This document shows, one piece after another, positions 41,312 to 50,151 of a DNA stretch of 64,000 bases. Both the position numbers and the translations under genes were made by a program. This DNA is from DATCMA01 sp036563645 (GTDB lineage Bacteria; Actinomycetota; Actinomycetes; Mycobacteriales; Micromonosporaceae), in the NCBI GenBank assembly GCA_036563645.1, contig DATCMA010000062.1, positions 1 through 64,000 on the forward strand. Reading direction: 5' to 3'. Under the pieces are notes generated by a model. It did not search any database. It saw nothing but the letters and a program-made list of their open reading frames with translations, and had not been told where the DNA came from. Numbering within the stretch: position 1 is the first letter of the stretch; the number at the start of each line of letters is the position of its first letter.

Positions 41312-41365
41312 CTACCGCCTAGGGGTAGGGGGTATATGATGGCGCGAGGTACCCCCCAGGGGTAC
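41312..41365 (+). promoter_or_regulatory. Paired CsoR-like copper operators with promoter
   Basis: A perfect palindrome GTACCCCCCAGGGGTAC (41349-41365; 7-bp arms, 3-nt centre) and a near-perfect one CTACCGCCTAGGGGTAG (41312-41328) flank a TATGAT -10 element at 41335-41340. These G-run palindromes fit CsoR operators. The first overlaps the expected -35 and the second lies at about +1, so repression of copZ-copA in low copper is the likely reading. Confidence 0.8.
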
Positions 41366-41414
41366 ATGAACGGGAGTGCCGGTGCCGCGGCACCATGGAC
41401 CCAAGGAGAATCCC

Positions 41415-41642
41415 ATGGCCATCACTCGTCGCTACAGCGTCACCGGTATGACGTGCGGGCACTGCGTCTCCGCGGTCACCGAGGAGCTGCGTGCCCTGCC
41501 CGGTGTTCAGCAGGTCGACGTCGACCTCGTCCCCGGAGGCGTCTCCACGGTCACCGTGACGAGCGACGCCCCGCTCGCCGAAGCGGATGTCCGTGCCGCG
41601 GTCGACGAAGCGGGGTACGAGCTCGCCGGCGTGCAAGCGTGA
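41415..41642 (+). CDS. copZ: Copper chaperone CopZ
   Basis: 75 residues, one heavy-metal-associated domain. The metal motif is GMTCGHC with Cys14 and Cys17. It carries Cu(I) to the CopA ATPase. AAGGAG lies 6 nt before ATG 41415. It is the first gene of the copper operon, downstream of the CsoR-like palindromes; copA follows within 45 nt. Confidence 0.94.
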   Translation: MAITRRYSVTGMTCGHCVSAVTEELRALPGVQQVDVDLVPGGVSTVTVTSDAPLAEADVRAAVDEAGYELAGVQA

Positions 41643-41683
41643 CGTCGACCCGCCCGCGGTCGACCTCGGAGAGGAGCACCCGC

Positions 41684-43948
41684 GTGAGCGCCACCTCGGG
41701 CCGGGATCCCCGGGCCGCGTCGCCGAGTCACACCATCGAACTGTCCATCGGCGGCATGAGCTGCGCCGCCTGCGCGGCCCGGATCGAGAAGAAGCTCAAC
41801 CGGATGGCGGGTGTGCGCGCCACCGTCAACTTCGCCACTGAGAAGGCCCGCGTGAGCTACCCGCCGACGGTGACACCGGAGGAGCTGGTCGCGGCGATCG
41901 AAGCCGCCGGATACACCGCCTCCCTGCCCGCGCCGGCGGACTCGGCCTCCGCGCGGTCCGGTGACGATCCGCTCGTCCCGCTGCGACGCCGGTTGGCGGT
42001 GACGGTGGCGTTGACCGTGCCTGTCATCGCGCTCGCCATGCTCCCGGCGCTGCAATTCCCCTACTGGCAGTGGTGCGCCCTCGCCCTGGCGACGCCCGTG
42101 GTGACGTGGGGGGCGTGGCCATTCCACAAGGCGGCCTGGACCAACCTGCGGCACGGCACCGCCACCATGGACACGCTCATCTCCCTTGGCGTGCTGGCCG
42201 CGTTCGGCTGGTCGCTCTACGCGCTCGTCTTCGGCGGAGCAGGCGAACCCGGGATGACGATGCGGTTTGCGCTCCTGCCGTCCCGGGAACCCGGCGCCAC
42301 GGACATCTACCTCGAGGTCGCCGCCGCGGTGACGATGTTCATCCTCGCCGGGCGCACCATCGAGGCTCGCGCCAAGCGACGCTCGGGAGACGCGCTGCGC
42401 GCCCTGCTCGCGCTCGGCGCGAAGGACGTCACGGTCATCCGCGACGGCGTCGAGACCTCGATCCCGATCGACCAGCTCGCCGTTGGCGAGGAGTTCGTCG
42501 TCCGGCCCGGTGAAAAGATCGCGACCGATGGGGTCGTCGTGCGGGGCACCAGCGCCGTGGACGCCGCGATGCTCACCGGGGAGTCGGTGCCGGTCGAGGT
42601 AGGGCCGGGGGACCCCGTCGTGGGCGCGACGGTGAACGTGGGCGGGCGGCTGGTGGTTCGGGCCACCCGCGTGGGCGCGGAGACCCAGCTCGCCCAGATG
42701 GCGCGGCTCGTCGAGGAGGCCCAGCATGGCAAGGCGGCCGTCCAGCGCCTCGCCGACCGAATCGCCGCGGTGTTCGTCCCCGTGGTCGTCGTCCTCGCAC
42801 TCGCGACGTTGGTGGGGTGGCTGGCGGTCGGCGCGAGCGTGGAAGCGGCGTTCACCGCGGCCGTGGCCGTGTTGATCATCGCGTGCCCGTGTTCTCTCGG
42901 CCTGGCTACCCCGACGGCTCTCCTGGTCGGCACCGGGCGTGGCGCGCAGCTCGGCATCCTCATCAAAGGGCCGGAGGCGTTGGAGTCCAGCCGGAGAGTG
43001 GACACGGTCGTCCTCGACAAGACCGGCACGATCACCAGTGGCCGGATGTCCCTGGTCGAGGTCGTGCCGACCGCGGGCGAATCCGCCGATCAGCTCCTGC
43101 GCCTGGCCGGCGCGGTGGAGGCGGCGTCCGAACATCCGATCGGGCGTGCCATCGTGGCGGGTGCGCGGGAGCGCCTCGGCGAGGCGGTGCCCGAGGTGCG
43201 GGAGTTTCGCAACGCCGAAGGGTGGGGGGTCACCGGAGAGGTCGACGGGCACACGGTCGCGGTTGGTCGACGCGACGGGCTGCCGGTGACTGGCCCTCTC
43301 CCCGCCGATCTCGAAGCGGCGGCGGAGGCGGCGGAGCGCGCGGGGCGGACGCCCGTGTGGGTGGTCTGGGATGGGCGTCCTCGGGGCGTCCTGGTGGTGG
43401 CGGATACGGTCACGCCGACGAGCGCGAGCGCCGTGGCTCAACTCCGGGAGCTTGGGCTGCGGCCGGTGATGCTCACCGGAGACAACGCCCGCGCGGCGCG
43501 GGCGGTCGCCGCGCAGGTCGGCATCCCCGTCGAGGACGTCATCGCGGAGGTCCACCCCGCCGACAAGGTCGAGGTCATCCGCCGCCTGCAGAGCGACGGG
43601 CGCGTGGTGGCGATGGTCGGCGACGGGGTCAACGACGCGGCGGCGCTTGCGCGCGCCGACCTCGGCATCGCCATGGGGACCGGGACGGATGTGGCGATTG
43701 AGGCCTCGGACCTCACCCTCGTCCGGGGGGACCTGCGGGCCGCGGTCGACGCGATCCGGCTGTCGCGCGCGACCCTGCGCACCATCCAGGGCAACCTGTT
43801 CTGGGCGTTCGCGTACAACGTGGCGGCGATTCCCCTGGCAGCCGCCGGGCTGCTCAACCCCCTGATCGCCGGCGCGGCGATGGCGTTCTCGTCGGTGTTC
43901 GTGGTCACCAACAGTCTGCGGCTACGCCGGTTCCGTCCGATGAGCTGA
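41684..43948 (+). CDS. copA: Cu(I)-exporting P-type ATPase CopA
   Basis: 754 residues. One N-terminal metal-binding domain has GMSCAAC (Cys27, Cys30). Eight membrane helices, the CPC motif in IIACPCSLGLATPT, the phosphorylation site DKTGT, the EHPIG nucleotide motif and GDGVNDAAAL hinge follow. It exports Cu(I) across the inner membrane. GTG 41684 has GAGGAGC upstream; another GTG at 41639 overlaps the copZ stop and is possible. A stable hairpin begins right after the stop. Confidence 0.95.
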   Translation: MSATSGRDPRAASPSHTIELSIGGMSCAACAARIEKKLNRMAGVRATVNFATEKARVSYPPTVTPEELVAAIEAAGYTASLPAPADSASARSGDDPLVPLRRRLAVTVALTVPVIALAMLPALQFPYWQWCALALATPVVTWGAWPFHKAAWTNLRHGTATMDTLISLGVLAAFGWSLYALVFGGAGEPGMTMRFALLPSREPGATDIYLEVAAAVTMFILAGRTIEARAKRRSGDALRALLALGAKDVTVIRDGVETSIPIDQLAVGEEFVVRPGEKIATDGVVVRGTSAVDAAMLTGESVPVEVGPGDPVVGATVNVGGRLVVRATRVGAETQLAQMARLVEEAQHGKAAVQRLADRIAAVFVPVVVVLALATLVGWLAVGASVEAAFTAAVAVLIIACPCSLGLATPTALLVGTGRGAQLGILIKGPEALESSRRVDTVVLDKTGTITSGRMSLVEVVPTAGESADQLLRLAGAVEAASEHPIGRAIVAGARERLGEAVPEVREFRNAEGWGVTGEVDGHTVAVGRRDGLPVTGPLPADLEAAAEAAERAGRTPVWVVWDGRPRGVLVVADTVTPTSASAVAQLRELGLRPVMLTGDNARAARAVAAQVGIPVEDVIAEVHPADKVEVIRRLQSDGRVVAMVGDGVNDAAALARADLGIAMGTGTDVAIEASDLTLVRGDLRAAVDAIRLSRATLRTIQGNLFWAFAYNVAAIPLAAAGLLNPLIAGAAMAFSSVFVVTNSLRLRRFRPMS

Positions 43949-43982
43949 GGGCCTGACCGGCCGTGGGTGGCCGGCCAGGCCC
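43949..43982. terminator. Hairpin terminator immediately after copA
   Basis: GGGCCTGACCGGCC at 43949-43962 pairs with GGCCGGCCAGGCCC at 43969-43982, 14 bp with one mismatch and a 6-nt loop. It lies between convergent genes and may work in both directions. Confidence 0.82.
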
Positions 43983-44000
43983 GAGCGTGCGTGAGAGGGA

Positions 44001-44486
44001 TCACTCCTCCGCGCCAAAGACGCGTTCGCAGGCTCCCTGCAGGTCGAGCTGGGCCCGCGAGATCGACAGGTTGGCGTCGATCGGATCCTTGTCAGACGCC
44101 GTCGAAGCGGCGTTGACGAGCGCTTTGCCTCGAGAGGCGATCTCTTCGTAGTTGGAGCGCTCGGCGAGTTGGCCGATGTTCTTGTTGGTGGTGCGGTCGA
44201 ACGTCGTGGCCCCCAAGTCCTGCAGCCGGCGGCACGCTTCCCAGCCGTAGGGGTCGATGTCCCGTCCGGAGGGAGTGGAGGGGGAGGTCTCGGCCGTGCC
44301 GGCCGCCGTGCCCGGCTCGCTCGGTGAATCGGTGGATCCGACCGGAATCCAACCCTTGACGAAGAGGAACGCGCCGATCACTGCGGTGGCGCCGGCGACG
44401 AGCACGCCCCACAGCCAGGGAGGGCTCCTGCGTGGCGCGCGCCGGCGGAGCGGTGCGTTGTGGGGCCGCGGATGGGGGTGGGTCAC
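44001..44486 (-). CDS. Single-pass membrane protein, unknown function
   Basis: 161 residues. A basic, His/Arg/Pro-rich start of about 22 residues, one helix (PWLWGVLVAGATAVIGAFLFV), a Ser/Thr/Pro linker, and an outside helical domain with two Cys (EACRRLQDL... and QGACERVFG) that could form a disulfide. The outside part has DPYGWEACRRL and YEEIASRGKALVNAA. No known domain recognised. GTG 44486 follows GAGAGAGG. Stress or envelope sensor is possible but unsupported. Confidence 0.72.
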   Translation of the reverse strand: MTHPHPRPHNAPLRRRAPRRSPPWLWGVLVAGATAVIGAFLFVKGWIPVGSTDSPSEPGTAAGTAETSPSTPSGRDIDPYGWEACRRLQDLGATTFDRTTNKNIGQLAERSNYEEIASRGKALVNAASTASDKDPIDANLSISRAQLDLQGACERVFGAEE

Positions 44487-44761
44487 GTCGCGCCTCTCTC
44501 ACAAAACGGACTCGTCAGGGCGGCGCCCCTGTCGGAGGTCCCGCGCCGACGGCAGCGCCGCCGTGGGCAGGTGTCGATGCGCCGCGCCTGCGACGCGGTC
44601 ACTGATCGTGGATCTTATATCGACGGCTGGCAGTGAAGGGGGCGGGGGAGGGTGGCGGATCGGGGATATATGCACAGGAATCACAGGTGATGTCAGGAAT
44701 ACTCCTTTGGTGAGTTGTCCGTTCCTGCGCGCCATCCCGCGTACCCACGCGGACCGCCCCG

Positions 44762-47158
44762 CTACGAGGCGCGAATCAGCTTGTGCGGCTGAGCGTCGGG
44801 CCGAATGAGGGTGCCAGCAGCGAGGGCGTTGGTGAGTTCGGCGGCCGGCATCGGGCGGGCGAAGTGGAAGCCCTGCGCCAGCCGGCACTCCATCTCCCGG
44901 AGCAACTTGGCTTGCGCCTCCGACTCCACGCCCTCGGCGATGGTCTGCAGGTCGAGGCTTCGACTGAGTTGCAGGATCGCCCGAGTGAACGCGACGTTCT
45001 CAGTGGATTCCTTGCTCCCGTCGGTCATGCCGCACGTGAACGCTCGGTCGATCTTCAAGATGTCCACCGGAAGCTGTCGCAGGTAGGACAAGGACGAGTA
45101 CCCGGTGCCGAAGTCGTCCACGGCGATGCGCACCCCGTGCCGGCGCAGCCGCTCCAACCGTTCGATCACCGTGTAGGTCTCGGTCCCGCCCGCGGTGACC
45201 AGCGCGGTCTCGGTGATCTCCAGGATGAGTGCGGAACCGGGGAGACCGCAGGTGCGCAGCGTCTCGAGCACCATGTCGGGAAACTCCGGTTCGCGAAGCT
45301 GCCGCCCCGAGACGTTCACGGTCACCGCGATGCCGTACTGCTGGTACCACAACCGCGCGTCCGAGCAGGCCCGATTGAGCACCCACTCACCGATCGGCAC
45401 GATCATCCCTGTCTGCTCGGCGACGGGAATGAAGTTGGCGGGCGACACCGGTTTCCCGCCCGGTGGTGTCCAGCGCAACAGCGCCTCCGCGCCGATCACC
45501 GCGCCGGTGTGCAGGTCCACGACGGGCTGGTAGTGCAGGGTGAATTCGTCGCGGTGGAGGGCCAGCCGCAGCCCGGTTGCGATCCGGGTGAGGTCGAGTT
45601 GCGCCTCCCGCATCTTCGGCTCGTACACCGCCACCCGGTTCTTGCCCGCGTTCTTGGCCGCGTACAGAGCCAGGTCCACATCCCGCAACGCCTCCGCGGG
45701 CTCGGCCGGACCCATCAGGGTGAGCAACCCGACGCTGGTCGTGACGTAGAGATCGCGGCCGGCGATGTGGAACGGCGCCTGGAGGGCGTCCACGATCCGG
45801 GTGGCGATCGCGGTGGTCCGCTCCTCGGGGCTGTTCTCCAGGAGGATGGCGAACTCGTCCCCACCGAACCGGGCCACCGTGTCCTCCGGCCCGACGTGCT
45901 GCGTGAGCCGTTGCGCGACGTGGATCAGCAGCTCGTCGCCGACCGGATGCCCGTAGCTGTCGTTGATGTCCTTAAATCCGTCGAGGTCGAGCAGGAGGAG
46001 GCCGCGTGGCGCGTCCGGCCGAGGCGCGCGCTCGAGCGCCCGCTGGAGGAGCAGGCGGTTGCCGAGGTTGGTCAGCGGGTCGTGCAGGGAGCGGTAGCTG
46101 AGTTGCTCGCGCAGGACGCGTTGGTCGTGGAGCGCCCGGCCCAATCGGGCGGCGTGCGCGTCGAGGTCGGTGGCGCGCCGATGCGCGACTGCGGCGACGA
46201 GCCCGAGGCGCAGCACCGATAACACGGACACGGTGGTCGCGAGGATCGCGATGACCACCAGTCGCCCCCACTCACCGGAGGGGACCTGAGCCGCGGCGAA
46301 GACGGTCGACACCGCGGTGACCGCAGCGGCGACCGTGAAGAGGGCGAGCTGTCCCCGACCGGGCACGGGCTCGTCGAGCTCGATCAGGTCTTGGGTGTGG
46401 GCTACCGACGGGTGCAGCGCGGCGGCGCCGAGCAGGAGGCTCCACAGGAGCCAGCCGACGTGCGCCGGCGGGTGGCCGTAGACATCCTGGATCTGCAGGA
46501 GCGCCACGATGTCGCTGGCGAGCAGGACGCCGAACGCCGCCACAATCAGGGTGTTCCCGAAGGTCAGCGACCGCGTGGTGAACACCAGCCGCAACGTGAG
46601 GACCAGCAGCACCACATCGAGCAGGAGGCGCATCGCGGTCAATGCGGTGCCGCCGTGGCTGGCGTGGGCGACCAGCGCCTGTTCGGCGATGAACACCCAG
46701 ATCAGCGCCGCGAAGGCTCCGCCGACGACCCCCGCGTCGAGCAGGCCGTCCCAGCGCGGGCGACCGTGACTGCGGGCCAGGTCAGCGAGGGCAAGGGTCG
46801 CCAGTCCGAGCCCGACGAGCGGCAGCACGTCGTGGATGATCGTGCTCTTCACGCCGGGGGGTGCCGGCAGCCAGCACGAGGCGAGGTGGGTCCCGGCGAA
46901 CACCGCGATCGCGGCGGCGAATAACGACCAGGCCAACGCCGCGGTGGGGCGGTAGCGGTGCAATCCATAAAGGACACCTGCGGCCCCGATGACCTGGATG
47001 AGAGCGATGAGCGCGTCGGCCAGCCCCGCGGGTACGACAACCGTCGCGATCGTGCTCAGAACGACGAGCGCCACGTACCAGCCGAGGGGCGTGCCGCGCG
47101 CCTTCCACGAGTGACGGTGCGGCGCCGATACGGCTGCCCCCGGCTGGATCTCCTCCAT
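44762..47158 (-). CDS. Membrane GGDEF-EAL protein (cyclic-di-GMP turnover)
   Basis: 798 residues. About ten N-terminal membrane helices cover roughly 330 residues; a coiled linker leads to a GGDEF domain with intact RFGGDEFA, and an EAL domain with intact AEALLRW, EITETA, DDFGTGYSSL and EGVE. Both enzyme halves look active, so it could make and break cyclic-di-GMP; which wins is not readable. Cyclic-di-GMP controls BldD and development in actinomycetes. Start ATG 47158; no strong ribosome site. It has no obvious operon partner. Confidence 0.92.
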   Translation of the reverse strand: MEEIQPGAAVSAPHRHSWKARGTPLGWYVALVVLSTIATVVVPAGLADALIALIQVIGAAGVLYGLHRYRPTAALAWSLFAAAIAVFAGTHLASCWLPAPPGVKSTIIHDVLPLVGLGLATLALADLARSHGRPRWDGLLDAGVVGGAFAALIWVFIAEQALVAHASHGGTALTAMRLLLDVVLLVLTLRLVFTTRSLTFGNTLIVAAFGVLLASDIVALLQIQDVYGHPPAHVGWLLWSLLLGAAALHPSVAHTQDLIELDEPVPGRGQLALFTVAAAVTAVSTVFAAAQVPSGEWGRLVVIAILATTVSVLSVLRLGLVAAVAHRRATDLDAHAARLGRALHDQRVLREQLSYRSLHDPLTNLGNRLLLQRALERAPRPDAPRGLLLLDLDGFKDINDSYGHPVGDELLIHVAQRLTQHVGPEDTVARFGGDEFAILLENSPEERTTAIATRIVDALQAPFHIAGRDLYVTTSVGLLTLMGPAEPAEALRDVDLALYAAKNAGKNRVAVYEPKMREAQLDLTRIATGLRLALHRDEFTLHYQPVVDLHTGAVIGAEALLRWTPPGGKPVSPANFIPVAEQTGMIVPIGEWVLNRACSDARLWYQQYGIAVTVNVSGRQLREPEFPDMVLETLRTCGLPGSALILEITETALVTAGGTETYTVIERLERLRRHGVRIAVDDFGTGYSSLSYLRQLPVDILKIDRAFTCGMTDGSKESTENVAFTRAILQLSRSLDLQTIAEGVESEAQAKLLREMECRLAQGFHFARPMPAAELTNALAAGTLIRPDAQPHKLIRAS

Positions 47159-47279
47159 GGAGGACGTTGTAGACAGCAGAAGGTATTCAATGGGCTGTCA
47201 GTCAGTTGCAGAACGGGAGCATTCGCCGGTACGTGATCGGGCCAGAGAGGCCAAGCGCCGGTGCGGTCTCATCTGGCGG

Positions 47280-47993
47280 TCAGCGCAGTGACATCCCGAT
47301 GAGCGTACCGAGCAGCATGAACGGGCCGTGGGGGAGGGCGGTGGTCCGGCTGGCGCGGCCGGTGGCCAGCAGGGCGGCGGCGAGCAGGCCGGAGAGCAGG
47401 AAACCCGCGGCGGTGCCGACGACGGCGCTGGCGGGACTCCGCCAACCGAGCACGGTCCCGGTGGCCAGCGCCAGCTTGACGTCGCCGAAGCCGAGCCCGC
47501 CTGGGCGGAGCAGCATCAGCAGCAGGTACCCGGCCGCGACCGCGACTCCGGTGAGCACGGCGCGGCCCGCCGCCGCAGGGCGGTCATCCATGAGGGCGGC
47601 GCCGGTGAGCAGCAGCGCCGCGCCGGCGAAGGCGGAGAGGGTCAACCGGTCCGGCAGGCGGCGTACCGCGAGGTCGACGAAGGCGAGGATGACGCCGAGC
47701 GTGGCGACCCACGCGTAGGCCGCCAGCTCCAAGGGCGCCTTGGCGAGGGGAACGAGTGATCCCAGGGTGGCGGCGGTCACCACTTCCACGACGCCGGCCG
47801 GCGGGCCGATTCGGTGGTGACAGTGGGGGCAGCGGCCCGTCCACGGCAGACGGGCGCCCCGGGGGACGCCGCAGCGATGGCAGGTGTGCCGCCACGGCCG
47901 GCCGACCGCAACGGCGTGCCGCTCGATCGACCGACGGAGCCATGGGGAGAGGATCACCCCGGCCGCAGCAGCGACCGCTATCGATATCGTCAC
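47280..47993 (-). CDS. Prepilin peptidase (A24, TadV/PilD-like)
   Basis: 237 residues, six to eight helices. The two catalytic Asp are in FVDLAVRRLPDRL and GFGDVKLA. The N-terminal zinc-type motif CHRCG...CPHC is present, which is usual in PilD-type members with methylation domains. It cleaves the leader from type IV pilin-like precursors. No pilin, secretion ATPase or tad gene is adjacent in this window. GTG 47993 is the start; its ribosome site is weak. Confidence 0.88.
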   Translation of the reverse strand: MTISIAVAAAAGVILSPWLRRSIERHAVAVGRPWRHTCHRCGVPRGARLPWTGRCPHCHHRIGPPAGVVEVVTAATLGSLVPLAKAPLELAAYAWVATLGVILAFVDLAVRRLPDRLTLSAFAGAALLLTGAALMDDRPAAAGRAVLTGVAVAAGYLLLMLLRPGGLGFGDVKLALATGTVLGWRSPASAVVGTAAGFLLSGLLAAALLATGRASRTTALPHGPFMLLGTLIGMSLR

Positions 47994-48082
47994 TCGTCGT
48001 CCTCGATGGGCGTAGTGGTCGCCAGTCCTCGTTCGACGCCATCGTCGCGGTTTCGGCTGAGCCGGGTGTGACGACTGGGGAA

Positions 48083-48103
48083 AACGTCATTCTGGGTGAC
48101 GTT
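48083..48103. promoter_or_regulatory. Inverted repeat AACGTCA-N7-TGACGTT, operator candidate
   Basis: AACGTCA at 48083-48089 and TGACGTT at 48097-48103 form perfect 7-bp arms with 7 nt between, upstream of L,D-transpeptidase 2 (ATG 48194) and of the divergent prepilin peptidase (start 47993). The shape fits a dimeric regulator site. Confidence 0.5.
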
Positions 48104-48193
48104 AGCGGAGCGAGTTTGTCGGCAAAATGTGAGACTTCCTCACCCTTGTGGCCACAGAATGGGCGAGCAGCCATTTGGAATGGGGTGGGGATC

Positions 48194-49435
48194 ATGAAGC
48201 GAGAGCGTCGGGCGGGGGTGCTCGCGGCGATACTCGCCGCGGCACCGTTGCTCGTCACGAGCTGTACCAGCAAACCCGTCAAACAATTGCCGCCGCCGAG
48301 CCTCACGATCACACCAGCCGCCGATTCGAAAGACGTTCCCGTCAGTACGGAGATCGGCATCTCCGTATCCGGGGGCAACGTCACCGACGTCACCCTGACC
48401 GATTCCGCGGGCACCAAAATCGAGGGCGCCATGCGCCCTGACGGTTCGAGCTGGGTGCCGAATGCCCCATTGAAATTCAAAGAGTCGTACACCGCTCAGG
48501 TCACCGCGGCGAATGAGCAAGGACGAACGTCGACGCAGACGACGACGTTCACCACGATGGCGAAGCCGAAGAACATCACCCGGACCACGCTGCACGTCCA
48601 GAATGGCCAAACCTACGGGGTGGCCATGCCCATGACCATTGACTTCAACCCGGGCGTCCCCAAGGAGGCGCGGGCGGAGGTCCAGCGCCGCCTCTTCATC
48701 ACCACCGATCCACCCCAGCCGGGGGTCTGGCACTGGACGCCGGATGGCCGGCAGGTCTACTACCGGGGCCCGGACTTCTGGAAACCCGGCACGAAGGTGT
48801 CGATCCGGGCGGCGCTCGGCGGTGTGCCGATGGGGAACGGCAGCTACGGCGACACCGACCGCACCGCCGAGGCCACCATTGGCCGAAAAGTGACGCTGGA
48901 GATCGACGGAAAGACCAAGAAGATGAAGGTCTTCAAAGACGACAAGCTTATCCGCACGATTCCGGTGAGCTTAGGCAAGCCGAGCACGCCGACCTCCAGC
49001 GGAAAGATGGTGATCATGGAAAAGTTTGAGCAAACGGTCTTCGATACGACCGGCTCCCCCGACCCATACGTGATCACCGTTCAGGACGCGCAGCGGTTGA
49101 CCTGGGGCGGCGAATTCATCCACTCCGCGCCGTGGTCCGTTGGTGCCCAGGGCTACGCCAACGTCTCCCATGGCTGCACCAATGTCTCTCCCGAGAACGC
49201 GCGGTGGCTGATGAAGACCACCCACATCGGCGACCTGGTGACGATTACAGGCACCGAGGTCAAGCTCCAGCACGGCAACGGGTGGACCGCCTGGAATCTG
49301 AGCTGGGAGGAGTACATCAAAGGCAGCGCTCTGCCGGTGCCCGATGACCTGAAGGAGGCCGGCAAGCCCTCACCGTCGCCCAGTGGCGAACCCAGCGGAG
49401 AGCCGGAGCCGACGCCCTCCAGCGTGGGGCGCTGA
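48194..49435 (+). CDS. L,D-transpeptidase lipoprotein (LdtMt2-like), copy 2
   Basis: 413 residues. Signal with lipobox VTSC (Cys24); two Ig-like domains; YkuD domain with IHSAPWS and SHGCTNVSP. It differs from copy 1 by more Lys, a longer Pro/Ser/Glu tail (GEPSGEPEPTPSS) and a Lys-rich patch EIDGKTKKMKVF. It forms 3-3 peptidoglycan cross-links. ATG 48194 has GGGTGGGG upstream. A hairpin follows 17 nt after the stop. Confidence 0.93.
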   Translation: MKRERRAGVLAAILAAAPLLVTSCTSKPVKQLPPPSLTITPAADSKDVPVSTEIGISVSGGNVTDVTLTDSAGTKIEGAMRPDGSSWVPNAPLKFKESYTAQVTAANEQGRTSTQTTTFTTMAKPKNITRTTLHVQNGQTYGVAMPMTIDFNPGVPKEARAEVQRRLFITTDPPQPGVWHWTPDGRQVYYRGPDFWKPGTKVSIRAALGGVPMGNGSYGDTDRTAEATIGRKVTLEIDGKTKKMKVFKDDKLIRTIPVSLGKPSTPTSSGKMVIMEKFEQTVFDTTGSPDPYVITVQDAQRLTWGGEFIHSAPWSVGAQGYANVSHGCTNVSPENARWLMKTTHIGDLVTITGTEVKLQHGNGWTAWNLSWEEYIKGSALPVPDDLKEAGKPSPSPSGEPSGEPEPTPSSVGR

Positions 49436-49451
49436 TCTCAATTCGATATCG

Positions 49452-49489
49452 GGCCGGCCAGGGGACGCGCGAGCGGACCCTGGCCGGTC
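49452..49489 (+). terminator. Hairpin terminator after L,D-transpeptidase 2
   Basis: CCGGCCAGGG at 49454-49463 pairs with CCCTGGCCGG at 49478-49487, 10 bp with a 14-nt loop; a G-T pair and a further pair extend it to 49452-49489. It lies 16 nt after the stop and is followed by GTGTTG. Confidence 0.78.
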
Positions 49490-49607
49490 GTGTTGACGGA
49501 CTACCGTCGGCGGTGATCGGGTCGCGTGGATCGCGCCACACGGAGCTAGGAGGAGACGCTGGAGAGGAGGAGGCACGGGCCGTCCGGCTGACGAGGGATC
49601 AGCCGGA

Positions 49608-50078
49608 ATGAGAGTAGTGCGTCTGGTTGACGCACGTTTCGTCCGTGATATTGGAATAGTGGAGAATGTGCCCATCTATCACGGCGAGCTCACCCTCCCG
49701 GAGGCGTTCAGCAGCGTCGCGGAGGCCCGCCGGTTCGTGCGCGCCACCCTCGCGGACTGGCCCGTTGACTGCTGCCTGGACGACGTCGAGCTCGTCGTCT
49801 CGGAGCTGGTCGGCAACGCGCTGCGGCACGGGCGGGGACGCCCGGTCCTGCGGCTCCACGGCATGCCGGATCGGCTTCGGGTCGAGGTGCTCGACGAGAG
49901 CCCGGACGTTCCCACCCCGCGCGCGTGCGGGGCGGACGGCGGGTGGGGCCTGTACCTGGTCGAGCGGATCGCGACGGCGTGGGGTGTGCTCCCCCACCCC
50001 AAAGGCAAGGTCGTTTGGTGTGAGCTGCCGGCGGCGTCGGCGGGGATGAGCGCCGCGGGTCGGCACGGGTCTCGGTGA
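49608..50078 (+). CDS. RsbW-like ATP-binding protein (HATPase_c)
   Basis: About 156 residues of the HATPase_c type seen in anti-sigma kinases. The N box is DVELVVSELVGNALRHG and the G box GGWGLYLVERIATAWG. No other domain is present, as in the many stand-alone actinomycete members. The ATG at 49608 has GAGGGAT upstream; a GTG at 49662 would remove 18 residues and cannot be excluded. No sigma or antagonist gene is adjacent, so the partner is unknown. Confidence 0.85.
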   Translation: MRVVRLVDARFVRDIGIVENVPIYHGELTLPEAFSSVAEARRFVRATLADWPVDCCLDDVELVVSELVGNALRHGRGRPVLRLHGMPDRLRVEVLDESPDVPTPRACGADGGWGLYLVERIATAWGVLPHPKGKVVWCELPAASAGMSAAGRHGSR

Positions 50079-50151
50079 GGACAGCGCGGGACACCCAAGT
50101 CTTCGGATCGAACGCGGCGAATCGTGTCGCGTCTGGTCTCCGTCGCCCCCG

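Noticed and set aside
41294..41683. Extension of CopA upstream through copZ
   Set aside because: Frame passes through the promoter and copZ with Arg-rich nonsense; GTG 41684 or 41639 is the real start.
47756..48193. Upstream extension of L,D-transpeptidase 2
   Set aside because: It overlaps the prepilin peptidase in antisense and would bury the lipobox signal deep in the protein.
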